64,000 nt of DNA from contig NC_040017.1 of assembly GCF_000972845.2 (NCBI RefSeq), forward strand, positions 24,947,606 to 25,011,605. The letters are read 5' to 3'. The position numbers and the translations under genes were made by a program. Source of the DNA: Larimichthys crocea (lineage: Eukaryota > Chordata > Actinopteri > Sciaenidae). The notes beneath the pieces were generated by a model. That model was not told the origin of the DNA. It saw only the letters and a list, made by a program, of their open reading frames with translations, and made no database searches. Shown here piece after piece: positions 1-11,066 of this stretch. Each line of letters begins with the position of its first letter. Within the stretch, counting starts at the first letter, position 1.

Positions 1-122
1 CTTCTTGTAGAGAGCATGGGTGTTTGTCAGTCCAGTCCAGTTTATTGTTGAGGTGAACACCCAGGAATTTGTAGCTCTGCACTACCTCTATGTCCGATCC
101 CTGGATGTTCACCGGTGTGAAG
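1..122 (-). mobile_element. LINE reverse transcriptase, carboxy-terminal fragment
   Basis: Read on the minus strand, this stretch encodes an uninterrupted peptide containing VVQSYKFLGVHLNNKLDW. This is the conserved block just after the catalytic part of fish non-LTR reverse transcriptases, where the usual form is a 'sYkFLGvhl..kLdW' segment. The element runs off the left edge, so its downstream end is not visible, and no further coding similarity is seen to the right of about 122. The piece is therefore a 5'-truncated or decayed LINE. The clade (for example Rex1, CR1 or RTE-like) cannot be decided from 40 residues. It is not a host gene. Confidence 0.7.
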
Positions 123-164
123 TGTGAAGTTAAGGAGCAGGTTTGTATTTTTGCTTCAGGATTA

Positions 165-390
165 GCAAAAATCTCAACTACTCGTATGAATTTTCCCATG
201 ATACTTTCTACAGATGTTCATGCCCTACTGACTGTGTCGTTCCCCTGACCTTTTCTCAGGTGCTGTCATGAGGTTTGGAGTGAAATGTCTCAACACTATC
301 ATAGAGATTGTCATGAGACGTTCATGTTCCTCTCAGAATATTAACTCCGGTGATCCCCTGACCTTTCATCTAGCAGCACGTGCAGAGTTT
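165..390 (+). repeat. Dispersed teleost repeat with two internal units
   Basis: Two similar units of about 110 bases follow each other (about 165-275 and 276-385). Each has a 'gaaatgtctcaac' or 'aaaatctcaac' start, a middle 'acattcatg'-like block, and a 'cccctgacctttt/catctagc' end. I recognise this pattern from memory as a very common fish interspersed repeat of uncertain class. A second degraded copy lies at 25,085-25,215. It has no coding content. Confidence 0.5.
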
Positions 391-2154
391 ATTAAGAACA
401 CGGTCGAAGCATGTTAGTTAGCATTGTTATTGTGAGCATATACATGTTGCTGCAAACGTTATCAGTAAGCGAAGATGAAGAGTTTTCTGTGTACGTTCTC
501 TCACCGCCTTCTGTCAGGACGCGTTTTTGTCCACGGTGCAATCAAAATGAGGAAATGTGCACATGAATAGATATACATCACGTCTGCTATCTGAACAGAG
601 GGCGTGAGTGATAGTGCCGGAAAAGGAAAAAGACTCATTTCAGCTTAGTAATGTCTTTTGTTTTCAGATATACCAACAAGGAGAACAAAAGACTGTGCTG
701 ATATTGTGGATGGATGGATCTATGAAAGATTCATCAATGTCAAAACTCCGTACATCATACGGCCGTGTGTGCGTCAAACCCAACGTCTTAGAAAATAGTA
801 GACACGCAGAGCGACACAGACAAAGAGCAAGAGGAAAAGTGGCTGAAGATTTGGATTTCTAATTGCTGACTTTATTCTCTGCATGCTTTCAAAAGGTGAC
901 CTTCACTCTCCAGATTCACTGATTTGCTGTTTCCGCCTCAGTAGCAATAACCTTCAGGACAACCTCTTGTTTCATGCCGGCATGTAACTGTGCTACCCTC
1001 ATCATTACCACAGCACAGTTCGATACAGATGTTTTTTAATGATCTAGGTTGCATCGACACAAAATGCTTAAAAAAAAAATAACCTGGGTTAAAAATAAAG
1101 ATAAGTCAGAGGCTCCCACACTCCCTGTCTATGGATTCAGCTCTCAGCATCTAGTGGAAAGGTTAGCTCAAACACAGACCCGGCATTACAACCGTAAAAC
1201 AAGCTGGTTCCTTTAATAAATCTCAATGAGACAGAGGTGGCAGTGACTACTGATGCGCTTAGGCATGGCAGTATCTTTGAAAAAGATCGCTGAAAAGATG
1301 CCGCTATCACAAACATAAGCATCCCACATGCTATGGTTTGTGACACATTCCTGGACTGATAAATAAACACAGCACATGAATCAACACGGAGGACAATGGT
1401 GTTTGCAGAGAGAGTCAGACACACAACAGCCTCCGGGCTTTCGAAGACAAAACCGTCACAACCTCAATGTCACTGTGTTGACAGCCCGCTCATGGATCAG
1501 TCTCTTAATTCCTTCCTCCGTTCGCTCTCCCCCTGCCTCACCCCTTTTGGGATTCGCTGATAAAATGGAAGCGCTGGTTAACGCTGGCATTAAATTCACC
1601 CCCCCTGTCACTGGCACATTGTCTGCCTCCTTCTCAATCAAGCACGTTCTGTAACACCAAACCTCGCTGATAACGAAGATGACAAAAAAAAAAAAAGAGC
1701 GAGCAGCTCCCTCCTGCCTGAGTGGGCGAGTCCGATAAGGCCTGCAAGGTCACCGAAAGTTTGCCTTTGCTATCAATTAAACATCAGCCACAGTCTGTCT
1801 TCACAGAAACTTTTACATGGCAGAGGGAGCTTTTTAATGCACTACATTTAGCTGTATTTAACACCAGGTCTTTGTCAGGCAAATCATCTTAAATAATAAT
1901 TTAATCATCAGGTTCTTAATTAACCTCAATTAGTCAAACTCTCCAACTTTAGATTTATGAGCGAAGCAAGAGTGCATACGAAATGAGGACCGAGGTCCCT
2001 TTTTAGTTTAATAACTCTGACCAGTTCAAGCATGGAAAAATTGCTCCTTTAGAGCATGTTGCTCTTCTTTGATGACTTTGCTGACTGCACAGACTTTTCA
2101 CTGTGCAACTCCTGTTGCTGATTTTTAACATGCAGAATAACCTGCAGGACAGCA
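391..2154. other. Non-coding stretch, no gene recognised
   Basis: Open frames here are under 100 codons and resemble nothing known; the frame at 608-862 opens with GTG, not ATG. A-runs occur near 1,070 and 1,683. The segment from about 1,710 to 1,960 is rich in TAAT/ATTA words and could be a conserved non-coding element, but this cannot be tested from one sequence. Confidence 0.5.
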
Positions 2155-2590
2155 GCACCAAAGAACCAAGCGGCAACATCTGTGGCTGTGAAGTCTATGC
2201 GTATGCGTAAGTCCCACAAACTGCAGTTCATCAAACAGCCACGTGAGGCTGGCTTCAGAAGTGAGTCCGTCTCCATAAGTCCCCATGTTCAAATGTCCAA
2301 CTTCACAGCAGAAATAAACATGTTTACAGCCTGGTACAAAAAACAGTTTGGGTCTCTATAGCTAATTTCCCCGTTCATGACAACTGAGGGTGAATTTATA
2401 TAGAACTCACCTCAAATTATATTAAGGCTTAAAGTTATGCAGGATTAATGGTGTGGCCACTTTGATTGACAGGAGGGTGCCATTACAGATGGCTTATTTG
2501 AGCACCCAGGCCTAATTCAGCCCTCATTTAGGCTTTCTCTTCTACACCTGCCCCAGCTTGGGTCTCAGTCAATGATCCACAAGATCATTA
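2155..2590 (+). repeat. Dispersed teleost repeat, class undetermined
   Basis: The run contains blocks that I know as a frequent fish repeat: 'cacgtgaggctggcttcaga', 'ataaacatgtttacagcctg', 'tctatagctaatttcccc', 'ggcttaaagttatgcaggat' and 'gtggccactttgattgacag', in that order. No transposase or reverse-transcriptase coding is visible, so it is either a non-autonomous element or the non-coding part of a larger one. Boundaries are approximate. Confidence 0.5.
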
Positions 2591-2944
2591 TATTATACAT
2601 ATATTCATCCTTTTTCCTTCTAGAGTCAGAGATTGCAATATATTTTAAAATGATGAATGTTAACTGATGCCAGGAAAATGTTCTGTCTGTGGTAAGACAA
2701 ATTAGTAGAGAAATGCCACTTTAGTAATTAATAAAAAAGTGTCAAAAAGCTGAATGCAAGTGGCCAAAACAATGTAAATCTCCAGGTGCTTCGTGGCATC
2801 TATAAAGTGAGTCATACTGCACAATGCAGAGAGAAATATAAGGCAGTCGTCCCTCGTCTTTGACACTACTGCCAAAACCAATTATAATGCACATGCCTTT
2901 ACTGTTGACAGACTGACAATCTCTCCTGTGTCACTAACCCCTGA

Positions 2945-3840
2945 ACTTTTATACACTTAGACTTTGACTCACTCTTTACTGACAAAACTCTGAAAATTAG
3001 ACAGGCTGTCAGGAGCTCCATGCTGTGTACAGTCTGCATTGTCCTTGCATCCATTTAAAAACAATTCTGTTACCATGACACAATTTGACCCTATCAGCCA
3101 TAAAACCTTGGAAGAAATTGTGCAGCATCTGAAATCCTCCTCCTGCTGCCTTGATACTCTCCCTACAGGCTTTTCCAAAAATGTGTTTGACTGCATGGCG
3201 TCAGATCTTCTGCAAATAGTCAACACATCTCTCGTCTCAAGCTATTTCCCACAGGCCTGCAAAAATGCAGCTTTTAAGCGGTTTAAAAACAGAATAATCT
3301 CACTAATAAACAAACACAGCCCCATACTTATTTATTATTTTAAGTAAAATCATGCAACAGGATGATTTTCAATGACACCCTCTATTTTTCAGTCAGGATT
3401 TTTGACCCCAGCACCGAGACTGCTCTTGTTAAGGTCTTGAATGACACCCATTCACACAAAGGCAGCGGAAAAGTTGCAACCTTACTGCTGTGTTTGTCAT
3501 AGTCCACCACAATATATTACTAGACAGAATACAAACTGGGTTACACTTGTTGGCACAGTGCTAAAGGTAGAAATTATTCCAAGTAAGTACCAATCTGAAT
3601 TTAGAAAAATAACATGTGGAGTTCCCCAAGGCTCCAGTCTCGGGCCTCTTCTGTTGCAGTTCCACTTACTAAAGTTTTGCAAACAACACAAAGATTGATA
3701 AAACAATATCACCAACAGGAATAATTTTCTTTGGACCTGAAGAAGAATGATTAAAGGTCACTCTTTAACTCTAATCATTAATGTTAAAAACTACAAACCA
3801 GGCCGGAAATCAGCAGCGCCGAACTTCCTTTCAATCTCAG
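2945..3840 (+). pseudogene. L2-like LINE, broken reverse transcriptase
   Basis: Several reading frames in order match pieces of an L2-type ORF2. A segment near 2,960-3,020 has FTDKTLKIRQAV-like residues before the polymerase. Residues such as KTLEEIVQHLKSSSCCLDTL and IVNTSLVSSYFPQACKNA lie at 3,085-3,275. A TALVKVLND-like block lies near 3,420. GVPQGSSLGPLL (the 'GVPQGSxLGPLLF' reverse-transcriptase signature) lies near 3,618-3,655. A GPEEE..LKVT and NVKN block lies near 3,735-3,800. In an intact element this would reverse-transcribe the LINE RNA at the target site. The frame shifts repeatedly, stops are present, and the segment that should hold the catalytic YADD box between 3,660 and 3,730 is missing, so it is dead. 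No 5' endonuclease and no clear 3' tail are seen. Confidence 0.75.
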
Positions 3841-6800
3841 CCTAACCTAATGTTTTTGTACAACTAAAATATAGTGAACTATGGGATGGGGCTGCACTAT
3901 TTAACTATTTAACAGAGCAGAACAACAGGTGGATCTAAGATAAGACATAGCAGGTGATGACATTAATATATGACCAGATTGGGCCATGGCAAACTTGACA
4001 CACAGAACACCCAAAACAACATTGTACATGTCGTCTTTAAAGTCTGCAGATGAAATCAGGTTAACTAACTGCATCCTCTAAGATGTGCACATGTAAGTGG
4101 TAATAAGGGTCAATGGCTGTAATATCTTTTTTAGACGTTACCACTTCATCATAACAGCTGAAAGTGGTTGGACAAAAAGTCTTGTTGTCCCCCATATTTC
4201 AGAAAAACAGATGTAGTAGTCATGGGCTATACGACTGTTGTGTACAAATAAAAGATTAATCAGTCAGCAACAGAGAAAGCATTGTCCGTCTTCAGTAGGC
4301 TTGACGGAAATGCTGTCTTCACAGGAAAATGATGGCATTTCCAAACCACTCTGGAACTGAACCTATGTTTCGATTTGATTACATTTAATTAAACTCCTGT
4401 AGGATAATTCCAGTGGGCAAAAAAGTCCCAGTTTGAAATACTACAACAGAACAGTTGCTATGACAATGAGAGCTCCTATGAGGGATCCTGCATCACTCAA
4501 GTTTGTGACTTGTTATGAAGAATTAAACTGGGCAAATAATATTTGTATTATGATGTGACATCTTAACATCAGAGAGGTGTAATATTTTTATTTTTCTTTG
4601 TATGTGCTAATAAGAATCTCAAGATGGGAGCAGAAAATGTTGTGCAACTTAAATCATTATTTTCACACTTTGCAGAAAAAACATTGATTAAATGTGTGGC
4701 ACCAGATTGAGCCTCCATCATGTTATTCTGTGCCCTGCTGCTTTCCTTTGCAGCAACCGCTCTCCACATTTCTTGGAAAAAGTATTGCTGTCAGCTGTTC
4801 TTTCTGTGCCTACGACTGCTCGCTGTTAGTCTTTAACAACAAACGAAAAGTTGAGAAAACACTGTTATCAAAGAGGAGGACAGTCAAGACTTTGCGCTGC
4901 ACTCCAGACTGTGTCCTAATGATGTGACAAAACTACTATCAGAAAAATAACTGCAATTTTGTCATAAGATATTTTGATAAGGCTGTGACAGCGGTGATTA
5001 AGGGTGATAGCATGTGATAAGCAGTAATAGGTTGTCAGTGTTTTATCTAGTGTCAGCAAAAGGTGATGTAGGAGGGAGCAGCAGAGGGAGACAGGAGGGA
5101 ATAGAGGGGACGGTGTTAGACTGAAGTACTGCTGACAGTTCCATCTTTTCCTCAGGCCACTAATGTTATTTTGTAAAGCAGATTTACAGCCACAAAACAG
5201 ACAGAACAGAGAGCAGGAATCGTTTTCAATAACCAAACTGAAGCTCCACCAAACTCCAAAAACTCCACTTGCTCTTACTAATTTACTAAACACGAGATGG
5301 AAACAGGCAGAGCAGAGAGTCTATTTTCCTAAATGTGACAACATTGAGGTAAATGCGATGCAGACATATATCTTATTTACCAGAGCACTTCTCTCCAGCT
5401 TCTGCTGACTAACTGGAGTCCCTCAATTTTCCACTTGCCGTAGGAGTGAACTTGAATCTTTCACTGCTTTAGAGATGCTTTCCAGATGGGTCCGTACACA
5501 AATCATTCCGGTAACCCGTGTGCGAAGTGGCTGCAGACGATTAATATGGTTTACTGGAGCAATTATTTTCTCTTTGAAGCGATCTGAAGGGATTTATGTA
5601 ATCCTTGTGTACGCATGTATAATTCTTCATTCAGCTGGAAACTAATGACAAATGTCATCTTTTTGTTTTTATGGGATATTTTGTAATGGAAGATCATATA
5701 AAAAAACAATTCAAAGATTCTCTAATATTCAGCTTACGTTAGAAAGATGGAGTCTGGTGGAGCTCTGACAGTAAATAGAAGCATATTTATGGCTCTTTCA
5801 GGGAGTTGCTGTGTGGGTACCTGGGATAGTGGCTCTAATTCGAGAGGCTGTGGTGGAGTGTCAGTAAATCGCTGTAACCATGCTATTTATTGCAATTAAC
5901 ATTACTGTTTGTCAGCCCTTTGGTACTGTATGTATATGTAGATGGGAACATATGACTAAAATATAACATCTTCCTTCGTAAAATGGAAATTCTTCTGGGA
6001 TTTTGTTTCTTGTCCTCCTCCAGGTTGCAGCTATGCTGTTATTTTTTTTTATTTCCAATAAACAAGCGAATAAAATAGAGTCATTTAAAATAGCTTGCAT
6101 ACCTTAATGACAAAACTTGTAATCCTGAAAGAATTTTGCTCCTAGAAAAGAAACCACAGCTCCAGAAAGCACTGACAGCATGTCATGGAAGATTATTTCT
6201 ACACATAGCTTGTTTACATTTTTAGTCTTCGGGGCAAAACAGACTTTTTGCGAGTTACGATGCAATAATGAAAGAATTTTGTGTTTTTCTATAAGACACT
6301 ATTTTGCTCCTCATACATGTCAAACTTGATGATAGAAGTGATGATGTTTGCAGCAGGAGGGCTTGCTCGAGGTTTGATCAAGATGTTTTCCTGCTTCCAT
6401 GCTGAATGAAAATAAAAGTAGTATTAAAATGTAAAATGGGAAAATTACTAATATAATTTGTGATAATACATAACCCTGTCCACTGGTCACGGAAAATGTT
6501 TTGGATTTGTTGCAGGAAATGAACACACACAGCTCTCAGTCAGGCTATACAAGGACGAGAAGCTTGTAGCAATGACCCTGGTACACTGTATTCACACATC
6601 ATACCCACAAGACTACCCCAAAGGACACAAGGTCATAAGGCACATGGACTGGACATGTTTGCACGTCCTGAATCTTTGACAGATACTGTTTAAATCTGCT
6701 GATCTGCACAAGCTGTTATTCCAAAACCACAAGCAATGCAGCTCTGCAATGGAATCCATTTGTACACTGCAGAAGGACTGGGAAGAGAGAGCGTGTCTGG

Positions 6801-8030
6801 GTGTTGGTGAGTCTGTTTGTGTTTTCCCCAGAGGTCCCACAGAGCATGGACCCGTGGGAGCTGAGAAAGTGAGCCTGTGGAGTACTGAAAGATCAGGAAC
6901 AGAAGGGAGAGAAAGCAGGCTAAAACCTAGAGGAGTAGAGGTTTTTTGAACCAGATCTGCAATCGACCCACGGAAAGCTTACCTGAATCCGACGTGCGTT
7001 AAGAGACCCACTGTGTGATGCAAAAAGACCCAGAGATAATTAAACCTATTTCACAATACAGAACCAATGATGCTGCACTTTTTATCTGCACCTCACAGTT
7101 TGAACTCTCTGCCTCCATTTAAGTCGTGTTTACACATCTTAAATTGTGCACAAAGAAGCTTCATTGTTAGAGAATTAGAGCACTTTTACTCGTCTGCTTT
7201 GACCTCAAACATCTTGGAAAACAAACAGTTCTTTCTTTGTCTCCTAGCAGCGCATGCCACTACTTAACTGGCACTTCTGCACTGACTCACTGATTCTTTT
7301 TGTGTCGACACAATGTTGGCCAGATGTCGCATATCTCTTGGTGCTAATAGTCTCCAGGGCTGAGCATATTTAGCAAATTATGGTTAGTGTCAGTTTTTTT
7401 CAGAGTAGTTATGTGGTCAATATAATATCATAATGATAATGATCTGACATTAAAGCTCAGGGCCATAAATCTATGTTATCTGTGCTTTTTTTAAACTCTG
7501 ACTATAAGTACATCCTGTTCAAAGAGAATAATGCACACCACTACACAAGCAGATCAAGCCTTCTGGCTCCAAACATGACAGCAAAGCAGGAGGATGTGAA
7601 ACTGGGATGAGGAGAGTAGCCCAAGTCCAAATACGGTAACATCTACAATCCACTCACAGTTGTTAAAATAAGCTTTAATCACTGTTATGTTTTTTACTCG
7701 AGGCCAAGCAGTGCTAACACAGGTTAATTCCTCCTCTGTTTGATCAAAGTCAGAGTGATATAGGGAGGTGTCCCACATGGCTCAACGCCAAGAATGAGTT
7801 TGAATTGTTGAATCAAAATGCAGGGATGCTATCAGCTCACAATATCTAAACCTTACGGGTTTAGATTTTTTAGTTTCATCATTCTGTGTCACTAAATCTT
7901 CTGTCAGCAAAGCAGGTTTATCTTGTACCTTTACCATGTATCATCGCATGTTTGTGTCTCTTACACTCGTGTCCCTGACCATGACATTTCTCTTTTGGGT
8001 ACCACTCACCCACTATAGGCTGAGATACTA
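3841..8030. other. Non-coding stretch, no gene recognised
   Basis: A+T-rich single-copy sequence in which no frame resembles a known protein, the longest being 125 codons (4,916-5,293, minus). A perfect 9-bp inverted repeat with a 5-base loop sits at 7,844-7,866 and is followed by six T. No microsatellite of note and no transposon coding was found. Confidence 0.5.
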
Positions 8031-8237
8031 GTGTAGGATTTAGTGACACCTAGTGGTGAGATTGCAACCAGCTGAATACTCCCTTTCCGAGTGTGTAGCA
8101 GAAGATATGGTGGCCACAAAACCCCAAAACCTAGACTGTGGAAACATGATGATGTGGAATCGGAACAGGCTCAATCTGTAGACGCAAAGGGCTCATTATA
8201 AAATCAGAAAAACAACTTATTTTCAGGTGATTACATG
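8031..8237 (+). mobile_element. MITE-like inverted-repeat element, left part
   Basis: The stretch begins 'gtgtaggatttagtgacacc' and continues with 'tagtggtgagattgcaacca' and, near the end, 'cttattttcaggtgattaca'. From memory this is a common short fish element whose ends are inverted (GTGTAGGATTTAG against CTAAATCCTACAC). It carries no protein coding. This copy is collinear with the right-hand fragment at 8,805-8,880 and with the second copy at 15,902-16,153. Confidence 0.5.
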
Positions 8238-8804
8238 CCTGCGGGAATGTATTCTCAGCCGGAGGTGCTGACAGGTTGCACAGGTGTGCATATTATAAAC
8301 AACTGAGAGAAGTTGCATAGTGAATTTTCTATAGTTACATGTGAAAGTGATATGTAACACTGTGACTCTAATGAACTGTCGGTCTGCATCATTATAACCG
8401 ACCACATGGCTGACCACGATAAGCCACACACAAAGCATGAAGTACTAACAAATCCAAACTGTACTACTATTCAAACTATACTTATTGGATGATAAGATGC
8501 CTCAATGGAAACTCCATTAGCAGTGAAAACATTTGGCAGTGTCCTTGGTGCTGAAGATGTCCTCGTAGTCATTTAAACAAAAGTCCAAACAAAAAAAAAA
8601 AAGACGATTTCAGCTCGTTGAAAAACTCTGAAATCAGGAATTTTCTACAAATCCATTCCATTGTTCGAGTAGCGGGAGATGACCATGGGCGAATCATTTC
8701 ACATATCTGAAATTAAGAAAGAAGGACAAGACAGCTGTATAAAAAGCTCACTGCCACTTGAAGCTAATACATGGGGGGGCTGCAGCAGTTTCTCATGCTG
8801 CTGT

Positions 8805-8880
8805 GTGATTATAGAATAATGAAAACACAGTTATGCATATTGTGTTTCTGCCAGTACATCTCTTTTAATCTGACACACTG
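8805..8880 (+). mobile_element. MITE-like element, right part
   Basis: The stretch reads 'gtgattatagaataatgaaa', then 'acagttatgcatattgtgtt', and ends 'aatctgacacactg'. It matches the right end of the same short element as at 16,050-16,153, and it begins with a near copy of the bases at which the left part (8,031-8,237) stops. The 569 bases between the two parts match nothing I know. Confidence 0.4.
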
Positions 8881-10429
8881 ATAAAAGTTTGTCATGTAAT
8901 GGTAATGAACAGAACATTAAAAGAACAACTCAAGCTGTTGAGAGATTTCTCCAATGTCCATGTTCATATGTTGCAGACATTCATAGATTTGTCAAAAATA
9001 TGGCTAAATATGCTACTTCTGGCTGAGTGCCTGAACTTTGAGGGGAGAAATAACTTCACATGAAAGCAATATATTTAGTCCAACATGATGAGTGTCTGGA
9101 ACACACTGAGCACACAGATGGACAACGGATAAGTGGATTATGAGTGGCATGAGAATATTTAACAGACATTTTAATATAGTTTTTTTTAAAGTTTCCTGTC
9201 CAGCAAAGGATAAACACCATGTGTTGCAAACAGTGACATGTCAGACCACTCATATACGCATATTTATCTCATCCAAAAATGTCACTTAACTTCTGCTACT
9301 TAAGGGAGCAATGATCACGATGAAATCTACTACAGAAGAGGTGCAGATTTTGCAATAAGGTGAGCAAAATACATAGATAATTGTGCATTTTGAGTGAAGT
9401 ATTCCTTAGTCCATCCATGAAAACTTTATATATTATATTATACTTTATTGTGATTTCACCATCCTAGGAAAGAAATTCAGCTGGTCAGCGGGTATACCCA
9501 AAGCAGAATGAATAACAGGCAGGTATACTGCAGGCATCCCGCACTACACCACCGCTTGTCACTACTGGAATCCATTATAACTGTCTGAATTCAAGCTGAC
9601 AACAGATGTTGTTCTTCCTCAATGAGAAAACTACAAACTGTTTACCATCGCTTTCAAAGCCCGCGGGGGTGTGGACGGGATGGGGTGATGTTTACAAGTT
9701 GTGTTTGTGTTCGTGGCACACATTTCCAAAAAAAGGGAGGTGAACTAAACAGGAAGTCAGCGAGTTGGCAAAATACATTTTTACTAATTTGTGCTTTAAT
9801 CAGTCAACCGTTGACATGTGGTTATACTCGTTTTCTCCTCTGTCGACATCCAGCGTGTGGTGTTTTGGGGAATTGTCATGGCGATAGAGAGGAGGAGAAT
9901 GACATGTAAAAAGTCATGCCTGCTTGGGTTACCAGGACACAATGATAATTTTTTTATATGTCATGTTTTTCTGATGAGGTAGGATCTTGTAACATGCAAA
10001 ACGGGGGAAGCAGAGGAGGGAATTTATCTTTGTAGCATCGATGCTCAGATTTTTTTGCAATAAACCTGAACAAAACAGTTATTACAGCATGCGTTGGGAA
10101 GAAGGAACCACCACAGTTAGCTCCATAAAAAGACAAACAGATTAATGTTCACAAATATAAATAGAAGTGTGTGTTCAGGCTGTTGGAGGAAACTCAAACA
10201 AACACAGGCGAGCATTTTAAATCCTCGCAGAGGAGGCCAAGATTAAACTAGTTTGAGTGTTACTAACCTCTCAGCCACTGTGACAAATCCTTCACTATTT
10301 TTTTTGGATACGATAAGCTTCATGTGTCAAGAAATAAAATATAAATTACCACTATCTACCAGCGAGCTCATAATGATAGTACACACACTGTAAAAGCCAT
10401 TAAAACATTACACGAAGGAGCTGAAAACA

Positions 10430-10640
10430 ACCATGCCAGCAGAAAACGAAGAGTCAGTCCGCCGAACGTGTTCTACAAGACGTCGAGTAAAATAAAGCGT
10501 CAGTGTGTCTGACTTCGCTTGTTCCACGTCCCTTTGGGCGTCGTGTAAGAATTACAAACATTAGTGTAGTATGTCGGCCGAACATCACTGATCCCATTCA
10601 CTGCAGTCGTTTCGCTGTTTTTCCGCAATTAGGTTTGAAA
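10430..10640. promoter_or_regulatory. CpG-rich islet, possible promoter
   Basis: About 17 CpG dinucleotides fall in roughly 200 bases, while neighbouring sequence has very few. Local G+C is near one half, so CpG is at or above its expected count here, as in unmethylated vertebrate promoters. A short frame with a good start context (ATG at 10,433, A at -3) codes for only 20 residues. Further right, at 10,882, an ATG is followed 29 bases later by a textbook donor (AG|GTGAGA at 10,911). A first exon on the plus strand is therefore possible, but no matching downstream exon was recognised. It could equally be a young transposon fragment. Confidence 0.25.
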
Positions 10641-11056
10641 ATCAGGCTCCTCTACAAATACATGTTGGTGTCAGAATCAATACTTTCAGGTACAGAAACT
10701 GAATATCGATTATAGTTGGACAAGGCTGCCTTTTGAATCTGCCTTTTGTTTTGGTGAGAAACTCTTCCCTCAACCATTTATTTACCTCCACAGCCTTATA
10801 GCTTCTGTTCACGGCATTATCGCTGCATTCCCCTCGTCTCATATCGACTCCTGTGGCTTCGGAGTACAGAGTGCACAGCAGATGGACGTGAGCAGGACAA
10901 AAACCCAGAGGTGAGACAGAACTCTGTTTATCCTCCGAGCTTTTCATGTTCAGGAGCCTACAGTCGAGTGTACAAAGCCGACATCAGTCTGACTCTCACC
11001 CAAAGTGAAAGAAACTTGGCTCCCAGAGTGTGGCAGGGCTTTTAAATATAGTTCAG

Positions 11057-11066
11057 GTCACGTGAC
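11057..11066. promoter_or_regulatory. E-box palindrome GTCACGTGAC
   Basis: A perfect 10-bp palindrome of the USF/MITF-TFE (CLEAR-type) binding form, 12 bases after a TTTAAATATA stretch. Single motifs of this length arise by chance about once per megabase, so one site in 64 kb is only mildly suggestive. It lies 150 bases right of the possible donor at 10,911. Confidence 0.25.

Noticed and set aside
4916..5293. A 125-codon minus-strand frame with hydrophobic segments
   Set aside because: No motif, no polyadenylation or splice signals in the right places, and composition like its neighbours.
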